A program made the position numbers and the translations under genes. Source: Chitinophagaceae bacterium (GTDB lineage Bacteria; Bacteroidota; Bacteroidia; Chitinophagales; Chitinophagaceae). Taken from it: DNA of 5,245 nucleotides. Below, piece by piece: positions 1 to 5,245 of this stretch. The notes below the pieces were generated by a model that searched no databases, was not told the DNA's origin, and was given only the letters and a program-made list of their open reading frames with translations. The DNA lies in the NCBI GenBank assembly GCA_003534175.1, contig DPFD01000151.1, positions 844 through 6,088 on the forward strand. Direction: 5' to 3'. Each line of letters opens with the position of its first letter. Position 1 is the stretch's first letter.

Positions 1-2
1 AT

Positions 3-1082
3 CTTATCCCCTCCCGTTACCATAAAAAACATACTCATCACCGCCACCATTACACCCATAAACCCGAACAACGGGCCATGGGAATAGGGATGGATTTGTT
101 TGCAGTGAAAAAAAATGGCGACGAATTTCCGGTAGAAATTAGTCTGGGGCATTATAAATCAGAAGATGAAGCTTTTGTGATTGCCTTTATCTCGGATATC
201 ACTCAGCGGAAAAAAATTGAAGCCGACGTAATTGCTCAAAAGGAAGAGCTGAAACAAATCAACAAACAGTTTGAAGAACTGAATAACAACCTGGAAAAAA
301 CAGTTGAAAAACGAACTAGTCAACTTAAAAAACTCATGCTTCAGATTGAAGCCTCCCGCGACGATTTATCCACTGCCTTAAATAAGGAAAAAGAACTGAG
401 CGACATGAAAAGTCGTTTTGTTTCCATGGCATCACACGAATTCAGAACGCCGCTCAGCACTATCCTTTCCTCGGCTTCGCTGTTGGCAAAATACACCACG
501 GCTGAAGAACAGGAAAAACGGGATAAGCATATACAACGCATTAAATCATCCGTAAATAACCTCACCGGCATTCTCGATGAATTCCTGGCCATCGGTAAAA
601 TTGAAGACGGACACATTTCAGCACACCACTGTCATTTTAATATACATCAGCTGATCACCACCATTTGTAGTGAAATGGAAGCACTGGTGGTACATCATCA
701 AACCATCGAGTATAAGCATTCCGGTGACGAAATGGTGTACCTCGACCCTTCCCTGCTGAGAAACATTATGGTAAACCTTTTATCCAATGCCATAAAATTC
801 TCTCATCCCGGAGGTAAAATAGAGGTATCCACCGCACTGAACAAAAAGGGTGAACTGAAGATCTCTGTATCAGACCAGGGTATTGGTATATCTGAAGAAG
901 ATCAAATGCATTTGTTTGAAAGATTCTACCGCGCCAAAAACGCAACCAACATCCAGGGTACCGGTTTAGGATTGCATATTGTTGCAAATTATGTGGAAAT
1001 TATGAATGGAAAAATTGACTGGCACAGCGAACTGGAAAAAGGCACAACATTTAATATCACATTTCAAATCCCGAAAGAGTAA
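3..1082 (+). CDS. PAS-domain sensor histidine kinase, 5' partial
   Basis: Probably a cytoplasmic sensor kinase that autophosphorylates on histidine and passes the phosphate to the regulator encoded next to it. The frame is open from base 3, and the residues before the ATG at 78 (LIPSRY..., then EQRAMGIGMDL) continue a typical PAS domain, so that ATG is internal and the true start lies left of the window. Numbering the 359 visible residues from base 3: C-terminal half of a PAS domain 1-68, ending in the usual FISDITQRK; coiled coil about 69-133; HisKA H-box SHEFRTPL with phosphoacceptor His145; HATPase N-box NLLSNAIKF (258-266), G1 box DQGIGI (291-296), F-box LFERFY (304-309) and G2 box GTGLGL (319-324). 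All catalytic motifs are intact. No membrane segment is visible. The stop is three bases before the regulator's ATG, indicating one transcript. The stimulus is unknown; linkage to cbb3-oxidase genes and the FixL-like PAS segment suggest oxygen or redox sensing (inference). Confidence 0.93.
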   Translation, partial: LIPSRYHKKHTHHRHHYTHKPEQRAMGIGMDLFAVKKNGDEFPVEISLGHYKSEDEAFVIAFISDITQRKKIEADVIAQKEELKQINKQFEELNNNLEKTVEKRTSQLKKLMLQIEASRDDLSTALNKEKELSDMKSRFVSMASHEFRTPLSTILSSASLLAKYTTAEEQEKRDKHIQRIKSSVNNLTGILDEFLAIGKIEDGHISAHHCHFNIHQLITTICSEMEALVVHHQTIEYKHSGDEMVYLDPSLLRNIMVNLLSNAIKFSHPGGKIEVSTALNKKGELKISVSDQGIGISEEDQMHLFERFYRAKNATNIQGTGLGLHIVANYVEIMNGKIDWHSELEKGTTFNITFQIPKE

Positions 1083-1085
1083 GTA

Positions 1086-2147
1086 ATGAAGCACCATGTA
1101 TTACTGATTGAAGACAACACCGAAATCCGGGAAAACACGGCCGAAATCCTGGAGCTGGCAAATTACAAAGTAACCACCGCCGAAAACGGTAAAGTGGGCG
1201 TAGAACTGGCTTTGAACGACAAACCGGATATCATTATATGTGATGTAATGATGCCCGTACTAGATGGCTATGGCGTATTGCACCTCATCAATAAGAATGA
1301 ACAACTCACAGGAATTCCGTTTATCTTTCTCACTGCAAAATCAGACCGTTCTGATTTCAGAAAAGGAATGGAAATGGGAGCCGACGATTACATCACCAAA
1401 CCCTTCACGGATATTGAATTGCTGAATGCACTGGAAAGCCGACTGAAGAAAGCCGAGTTACAGAAAAAAAACTACCCGAATTCCGAACAGGGATTTCAGC
1501 ATCTGATAGATACCTACGGCGGGCCTGATGCATTAAAACAAATTACTGAAAACAAAGAAGAGAACTTTTACAAAAAGAAATACACTATTTACCACTACGG
1601 AAACCATCCACAAAAATTATACTACATCCTGTCAGGAAAAGTAAAAACGTTTGTAACCAATGAAGATGGAAAAGACCTGACGATCGGACTGTACAGCAAA
1701 GGTGATTTTTTCGGTTACACAGCACTGTTAGAAGGCGGCACCTATAAGGAAACTGCTGAAACACTCGATGACACCCAACTGGCAGAAATCCCTGTGGATG
1801 AGTTCAAAAAAATGCTCCAGCAGAACCCGGAAGTGAATCGACAGTTTATCAAACTACTCGCCAACAACATCACAGAAAAAGAACAGCAATTGCTGAACAT
1901 TGCCTATAATTCACTTCGTAAGCGCGTGGCCACGGCACTGGTTACACTGAAACAGAAATATCAGGATGAAGGAAGCAATCCATTTTCCATTCAGATATCC
2001 AGGGAAGATCTTTCCAACATTGCCGGCACGGCTACGGAATCACTCATCCGGACCCTTGGCGATTTTAAAGGAGAAAAACTAATTGAAATTCAGGGCAGCA
2101 AAATCACCATACTGAATGAGAAGAAACTGGCGGATATGCTAAATTGA
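1086..2147 (+). CDS. Response regulator: receiver fused to CRP/FNR-type DNA-binding module
   Basis: Predicted transcription factor controlled by phosphorylation from the upstream kinase. Of 353 residues, 1-120 form a receiver domain with acidic pair Glu9/Asp10, phosphoacceptor Asp53 (in CDVMMP), Thr83 and Lys105. A linker leads to a cyclic-nucleotide-type beta-barrel (about 160-245), a long dimerisation helix (about 246-290) and a CRP-family winged helix-turn-helix (about 300-345). The recognition helix GTATESLIRTLGDF keeps Glu318 and Arg322, which align with the Glu and Arg that CRP and FNR use to read DNA. Aligning GDFFGYTALL with CRP, the cAMP-contact positions Glu72, Arg82 and Ser83 become Tyr211, Lys221 and Glu222, so cAMP binding is unlikely. 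The only cysteine is Cys52 in the receiver, so there is no FNR-type iron-sulfur cluster. ATG at 1086 is three bases after the kinase stop and gives a complete receiver. The targets are not visible here; the adjacent cco genes are a reasonable guess. Confidence 0.93.
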   Translation: MKHHVLLIEDNTEIRENTAEILELANYKVTTAENGKVGVELALNDKPDIIICDVMMPVLDGYGVLHLINKNEQLTGIPFIFLTAKSDRSDFRKGMEMGADDYITKPFTDIELLNALESRLKKAELQKKNYPNSEQGFQHLIDTYGGPDALKQITENKEENFYKKKYTIYHYGNHPQKLYYILSGKVKTFVTNEDGKDLTIGLYSKGDFFGYTALLEGGTYKETAETLDDTQLAEIPVDEFKKMLQQNPEVNRQFIKLLANNITEKEQQLLNIAYNSLRKRVATALVTLKQKYQDEGSNPFSIQISREDLSNIAGTATESLIRTLGDFKGEKLIEIQGSKITILNEKKLADMLN

Positions 2148-2148
2148 T

Positions 2149-2571
2149 TTAGTGCAGGCCTGACAACTGCGCAATAAACTTGTTGAAGTCGTTTTTGATA
2201 TTTACATAATCCTTTTCTGCGGTAACAATTACTTTACGCAGTTTGGAATGGATTGCTGCATTTTTCTTGTCGTACGCAGGATGCTGCGCTACCTTATTCA
2301 ACTTAAGGGTTTCTTTATGCTGCTTAATTTGTTCCCGAATAACCTGCAGCTGGTCATGGAATTCGAGTAGTTTATTCTGATACACTTCTGCATCCGCAAT
2401 AGCCTGTGGCCCGTTTACCACATCTACCACAAAGGCCAGCCGGGTATTCATATAAGACACTTCGGAAACAATGAAATCCATCTCACGCAACCATGCATCC
2501 ACTTCATAATTGAAATGACTTCCCCCCTGTTGCGGTGGCACCAATCCCATTCCACTTGTAATCTGCTTCAT
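2149..2571 (-). CDS. Hypothetical helical protein, 140 aa
   Basis: I do not recognise this protein. It is complete, starting at ATG (2571-2569) and ending in TAA (2151-2149). It has no signal peptide, no transmembrane segment and no cysteine. After a short Gly/Pro-rich start (residues 7-17) it is strongly helix-forming, with charged and hydrophobic spacing typical of a coiled coil or helical bundle over about 28-90 and 104-137, the C-terminal half being rich in lysine. It lies 62 bases downstream of the TauE/SafE-like gene on the same strand, so it could be the last gene of the cco transcript or have its own weak promoter; I see no convincing Bacteroidota promoter (TTG plus TAnnTTTG) in the gap. 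No good Shine-Dalgarno site precedes the ATG. Its stop is one base from the stop of the convergent regulator gene. It is likely a real gene because it fills the gap between well-supported neighbours without interruption. Confidence 0.72.
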   Translation of the reverse strand: MKQITSGMGLVPPQQGGSHFNYEVDAWLREMDFIVSEVSYMNTRLAFVVDVVNGPQAIADAEVYQNKLLEFHDQLQVIREQIKQHKETLKLNKVAQHPAYDKKNAAIHSKLRKVIVTAEKDYVNIKNDFNKFIAQLSGLH

Positions 2572-2633
2572 CCTTAGCGCAAAATATTAAGTATTGATTG
2601 TACGAATTAAAACAACCATCAGTTTAAAATATG

Positions 2634-3344
2634 TTATTCATCATGACAAGTAACCACAGCACTTTTATTGGGTTGGGTTTCTATGGCCGGACTTACAAAA
2701 GGTATCCCCAGACCCATTCCGCGAACAATCAGCAAACAGGCCATGACTCCAATCATATAGGGATATACTTTTCTAATAGAAGTGCGGAACCGGAGTTTCA
2801 GGCTGGAGCCAATCATGGCCACCACCCACATCATAGGCAGGGTGCCCAATCCGAAGGCCGCCATCCACACACTGCTTTGAACCACAGAGGCAGTGGCTAC
2901 TGCTCCGGCAACGGCCATGTACACTAAACCACAGGGCAGTAGTCCGTTCAACAACCCAATCATAAATAAAGAAGCGTAACTCTTTGTTTGAAACAACCTG
3001 CCAATGCCACCCCGGATACTACCCATCGCCCCCGGGAAAAACTGAATACGACTGGTGATTCGTTTGGGCAACAGCACGATGAGCAGCAACAACACGCCCA
3101 GGGCAATGGACAACCACTGTTGAAATCCCATCCATACCAAACTTTGTCCTATCAGTCCAAACACCACCCCCAAGGCAGCATACGTAACCACCCTGCCAAG
3201 ATTGTACAATAATGTACCAATGTATTTTGAAAAATTAGAAGTGTTTACCACCGGCAATGAAAGGGCAATGGGGCCACACATCCCCACACAGTGCAAACTT
3301 CCGAGCGCACCTAAAAGCATACCGGCTGCAATTGTTTCAATCAC
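2634..3344 (-). CDS. DsbD_2/TauE-SafE-like six-helix membrane protein of the cco locus
   Basis: Integral inner-membrane protein of 236 residues, of the type usually annotated as sulfite exporter TauE/SafE family or cytochrome c biogenesis transmembrane region (DsbD_2-like). Relatives often sit beside cbb3-oxidase assembly genes. The true substrate is unknown; metal or thiol-redox handling is more likely here than sulfite export (inference from context). About six hydrophobic segments are visible, near 7-30, 42-67, 73-92, 124-147, 155-178 and 192-208. Family motifs are GSLHCVGMCGP (15-25, with His18, Cys19, Cys23) and NGLLPCGLVY (133-142, with Pro137 and Cys138). The protein ends in TCHDE, adding a Cys-His pair. 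The start is GTG (3344-3342), overlapping the ccoH stop by four bases (GTGA), which suggests translational coupling. An ATG at residue 9 is possible but would cut into the first helix, so GTG is preferred. Confidence 0.87.
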   Translation of the reverse strand: MIETIAAGMLLGALGSLHCVGMCGPIALSLPVVNTSNFSKYIGTLLYNLGRVVTYAALGVVFGLIGQSLVWMGFQQWLSIALGVLLLLIVLLPKRITSRIQFFPGAMGSIRGGIGRLFQTKSYASLFMIGLLNGLLPCGLVYMAVAGAVATASVVQSSVWMAAFGLGTLPMMWVVAMIGSSLKLRFRTSIRKVYPYMIGVMACLLIVRGMGLGIPFVSPAIETQPNKSAVVTCHDE

Positions 3345-3775
3345 TTCAGAATAATTTTGTTTTCGGAGTAATACATATTGGTGCCATCACTCCAGTCTGT
3401 TTTCACAACATAGCTACCAGGCGTTTTATTGTTCAGTGGTACCACAATGGTTCCTTCACTCGTGCTAGCCTTTAAATGCTGATCATTCGCTTCGTTAAAA
3501 GGGCAATATAGATGCACCACCGCCTCTACATTTTTTTCATTCATTGCTGCCGGAAGTTTTAGTAGCAGTGCTTCAGGTGTTTGTTTTAACACAATGGAAT
3601 CGTTCAGCATAGCCAGGTTATTCATGGCATCAATCTTTTTCTGATACACCAGTTCCTTTTCGTAATAGTTGGTTGTAACCAGTTCCTGACTGTGTTTGGA
3701 AGCTTTAACCACCATAAACACAATCCCCGAAACGAACAACACAAAAACAACTACAATTCTGTTTCCCCAATTCAT
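3341..3775 (-). CDS. ccoH: CcoH/FixH cbb3-oxidase assembly protein
   Basis: Small single-pass membrane protein of 144 residues, needed in studied bacteria for assembly or stability of the cbb3-type cytochrome c oxidase. The N-terminus carries one transmembrane helix (about 5-23, VVVFVLFVSGIVFMVV), followed directly by the family signature around residues 30-50, QELVTTNYYEKELVYQKKID. The remainder is a beta-rich domain that would lie in the periplasm. Length and layout fit the FixH family. The gene starts 14 bases after the ccoG stop and its own stop overlaps the GTG of the next gene, so ccoG, ccoH and the TauE/SafE-like gene appear to form one operon. No separate promoter is visible. The protein has a single cysteine, in LYCPF, with no obvious metal site. 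Assignment is firm from the signature and position. Confidence 0.9.
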   Translation of the reverse strand: MNWGNRIVVVFVLFVSGIVFMVVKASKHSQELVTTNYYEKELVYQKKIDAMNNLAMLNDSIVLKQTPEALLLKLPAAMNEKNVEAVVHLYCPFNEANDQHLKASTSEGTIVVPLNNKTPGSYVVKTDWSDGTNMYYSENKIILK

Positions 3776-3789
3776 AACAAATGATTTAA

Positions 3790-4491
3790 TTAATTATACA
3801 CTTCAGGCCCCATGAAATTGGTAGAGATGGTTTTAATTTTTTCATCTTCATGATAAATACCAATCCGTATTTCTGTTTTCCAACTCTTAACCTGATCACG
3901 CTGTAAAATCACAAAAAACTGACGTGTAATATGTTCTCCTGACCGTACGGTATCGGAACCGCTGTTAATCATCTGAATTTCTCCAGAGATATCTTCCAGT
4001 TTCACCTGTACCGTCATGTTACTATGCGTTTTATTCACCAGTTTCAGGTTATACAAATTACTAATCCTGCCATCTGGCATGGAGGTATAGGTCATGCCGG
4101 CGGTACGCAATAAACGGGCATCTATATCAGAGCGGCTTACCAGTAGGTAGGTCAGAAACCCCAGCAACAACAGCAATACGGTAGTGTATGCTTTAATGCG
4201 GCGTGTGAATCTCAGTAGTACACCGTCCCGGATAGAGTTTTCAGAAGCCAGCCGAATTAACCCTGTAGGCCGGTTGATGCTGATCATAATTGCATCACAG
4301 GCATCCATGCATGCGGTACAGTTCACACATTCCAGCTGAGTTCCGTTTCGTATATCTATCCCCGTTGGGCACACACGTACACAGGCATAGCAATCGATAC
4401 AATCGCCCATCAGGCGTTCTTCATCAATTGCGACACTATTTTCCTGCGTGTGCGCATCCGCTGCACGATTTTCCCGAACAGTTTCGTCCAT
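3790..4491 (-). CDS. ccoG: CcoG/FixG, C-terminal part (frame-split from the N-terminal part)
   Basis: C-terminal half of CcoG, the membrane ferredoxin-like protein of cbb3-oxidase biogenesis; characterised CcoG reduces Cu(II) to Cu(I) for copper-centre assembly. Counting from the ATG at 4491, residues 31-65 hold two [4Fe-4S] motifs: CIDCYACVRVCP (Cys31, 34, 37, 41) and CVNCTACMDAC (Cys55, 58, 61, 65), separated by the family sequence TGIDIRNGTQLE. A transmembrane helix follows at about 101-118, then the Ig-like C-terminal domain beginning near RTAGMTY and containing PDGRISNLYN. The coding frame is +1 relative to the N-terminal half, with which it overlaps by 56 bases. An in-frame TAA at 4503-4501 lies just upstream, so this frame alone cannot contain the whole gene. 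No Shine-Dalgarno site precedes the ATG. It is best read as the second part of one ccoG interrupted by a one-base frame change, not a separate gene; translation restart at the ATG is a possible alternative. Confidence 0.88.
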   Translation of the reverse strand: MDETVRENRAADAHTQENSVAIDEERLMGDCIDCYACVRVCPTGIDIRNGTQLECVNCTACMDACDAIMISINRPTGLIRLASENSIRDGVLLRFTRRIKAYTTVLLLLLGFLTYLLVSRSDIDARLLRTAGMTYTSMPDGRISNLYNLKLVNKTHSNMTVQVKLEDISGEIQMINSGSDTVRSGEHITRQFFVILQRDQVKSWKTEIRIGIYHEDEKIKTISTNFMGPEVYN

Positions 4492-5245
4492 AACCCGCTT
4501 TTAAATTTTCTTTTTCTTTCGGAGTCAGTTTTCCCCGCTTCTCCCCGCGCTTATAATCGTAGGCTACTACAATAGAGTTAGCATCCAACAGCACGCCCTG
4601 TAATCTACCATAAGGACACACCACAATACAAACCTGCTCCCGGAACCACCAGTATACAAAAAAGAATACCGTAGTAAACAGCAGCAATGCCGCCAGCGTA
4701 CCAATGGATTCTCCGGGGTGTGTTACATATCGCAATAACTGATCCATACCCACGATATAGGCCAGAAAGAAATTAGCTATGATGAAAGAAATAGCGTAAA
4801 AAACAACAAATTTTATTGCACGTTTTCTTATTTTTTCTGCATTCCAGGACATTTTTTTCAAATTGCGCTGCTGGGTGGCATCCCCATCTATCCAATATTC
4901 AATCTTCCTGAATACCATTTCCATAAAAATAGTTTGCGGGCAGGCCCATCCGCAAAACACGCGTCCGAAAACCACTGTAAACAAGATGATGAATACAATA
5001 AAGGTGAGCATTCCGATGCCGAAGATGAAAAAATCCTGTGGCCAGAAAATCATTCCGAACAATATGAATTTCCGCTCCACAATATTGAACATGAAAAGCG
5101 GTTCTCCATACACTTTAATAAAGGGCAATGTAAAAAATACAACCAGATAAAAAATGCTAAACCAGGTTCTTAAATTATAGAACTTCCCTTTAGGTTTTTT
5201 AGGATGTATAAAATTACGCTTCCCCTCCTTGGTGATGGTGGCCAC
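4436..5245 (-). CDS. ccoG: CcoG/FixG, N-terminal part, cut by the window edge
   Basis: N-terminal half of CcoG. The first visible codon is GTG at 5245-5243, but family members have some 10-15 residues before the matching stretch (VATITKEGKRNFIHPKKPKG), so this is probably an internal valine and the true start lies right of the window. Numbering from that codon, hydrophobic segments lie near 29-44, 72-94, 145-166 and 183-200. Conserved membrane-associated motifs are VFCGWACPQTIFMEMVFRKIEYWI (Cys98, Cys102) and CIVVCPYGRLQGVLLD (Cys206, Cys210), then VVAYDYKRGEKRGK. After about residue 250 the reading departs from the family and ends at TAG (4438-4436) in a short Cys-rich tail that looks like out-of-frame translation, while the expected ferredoxin motifs continue in the +1 frame. 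The frame change may be real or a sequencing error; if real, this product would lack the two C-terminal clusters. It is the first visible gene of the minus-strand cco operon. Confidence 0.9.
   Translation of the reverse strand: MATITKEGKRNFIHPKKPKGKFYNLRTWFSIFYLVVFFTLPFIKVYGEPLFMFNIVERKFILFGMIFWPQDFFIFGIGMLTFIVFIILFTVVFGRVFCGWACPQTIFMEMVFRKIEYWIDGDATQQRNLKKMSWNAEKIRKRAIKFVVFYAISFIIANFFLAYIVGMDQLLRYVTHPGESIGTLAALLLFTTVFFFVYWWFREQVCIVVCPYGRLQGVLLDANSIVVAYDYKRGEKRGKLTPKEKENLKAGYGRNCSGKSCSGCAHAGK
4439..4500 (-). other. ccoG: Frameshift interval within ccoG
   Basis: To join the two halves of CcoG the reading must move by +1 (equivalent to one extra base in this sequence) somewhere between the TAA of the downstream frame at 4503-4501 and the TAG of the upstream frame at 4438-4436. 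Short homopolymers, read on the minus strand, are candidate sites: AAAA at 4502-4499, GGG at 4496-4494, GGG at 4475-4473 and AAAA at 4472-4469. Removing one A from the first run would give ...NLKRVMDETV..., leading directly into the ferredoxin domain. The joined protein would be about 485 residues in the window. Confidence 0.8.

Noticed and set aside
78..80. ATG at 78 as the start of the histidine kinase
   Set aside because: The frame is open to base 3 and the residues before it fit a PAS domain; starting here would cut the domain in half. The gene is partial at the window edge.
341..987. Minus-strand open frames at 341-616 and 766-987
   Set aside because: They are antisense to the HisKA and HATPase domains of the kinase and show no independent support.
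2572..2633. Promoter or terminator between the TauE/SafE-like gene and the 140-aa gene
   Set aside because: The 62 bases are AT-rich with a loose TATTTTG near the ATG, but no properly spaced -33 TTG and no stable hairpin followed by a T-run.
2631..3475. Plus-strand open frames at 2631-2927, 2988-3212 and 3257-3475
   Set aside because: They lie opposite the well-supported TauE/SafE-like and ccoH genes and their translations show no recognisable domain.
4436..4480. Cys-rich tail CSGKSCSGC of the upstream ccoG frame as a metal site
   Set aside because: It lies in the overlap where the other frame encodes the run into the conserved ferredoxin domain; it looks like chance out-of-frame translation.
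4502..4508. Slippery heptamer A AAT TTA (minus strand) as a programmed -1 frameshift in ccoG
   Set aside because: It has the X XXY YYZ form, but a -1 shift leads into the third frame, which does not encode the ferredoxin motifs; a +1 change is needed.
4290..5173. Plus-strand open frames at 4290-4493, 4863-5150 and 4934-5173
   Set aside because: They are antisense to conserved ccoG motifs and have no family features.
5243..5245. GTG at the right edge as the true start of ccoG
   Set aside because: CcoG proteins have a short N-terminal stretch before this conserved region, and the codon sits exactly at the window end, so it is most likely an internal valine.

Overview
The window looks like chromosomal DNA of a Bacteroidota bacterium, probably close to Chitinophagaceae. 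This is inferred from the style of the proteins (a soluble PAS histidine kinase paired with a receiver–CRP-type regulator, and a Bacteroidota-like ccoG-ccoH-TauE/SafE gene order), from moderate GC content and from the lack of clear Shine-Dalgarno sites. No rRNA, tRNA, CRISPR array, insertion sequence or phage gene was seen. The window is almost entirely coding.

Left half, plus strand (3-2147): a two-component pair. The kinase is cut by the left edge: its frame is open from base 3 and the visible part starts inside a PAS domain. It continues through a coiled coil, a HisKA phosphoacceptor domain and an HATPase domain. Three bases after its stop comes a response regulator with a receiver domain fused to a CRP/FNR-like effector domain and helix-turn-helix. 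This single protein joins phosphoreception to CRP-type DNA binding, two roles that the rhizobial FixJ and FixK proteins perform separately.

Right half, minus strand, read from 5245 down to 2149: the accessory part of a cbb3-type cytochrome c oxidase locus. ccoG (membrane ferredoxin-type protein, cupric reductase in characterised relatives) runs off the right edge, so its first residues are missing. It is also split by a reading-frame change near 4439-4500. It is followed by ccoH/fixH, then a six-helix DsbD_2/TauE-SafE-like membrane protein with a GTG start overlapping the ccoH stop, then, after 62 bases, a small helical protein of unknown function. The structural genes ccoNOP would be expected just beyond the right edge, but they cannot be seen.

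The two halves converge, with one base between the stop codons (2147 and 2149). Their proximity suggests, but does not prove, that the kinase/regulator pair senses oxygen or redox state and controls the high-affinity oxidase. The visible PAS segment aligns without gaps to my recollection of the FixL haem-binding region and keeps a histidine at the haem-ligand position, but it lacks the distal arginine. The points most worth checking are the ccoG frameshift, the possible haem PAS domain, and the REC–CRP fusion, which has lost the usual cAMP-contact residues and has no FNR-type iron-sulfur cysteines.
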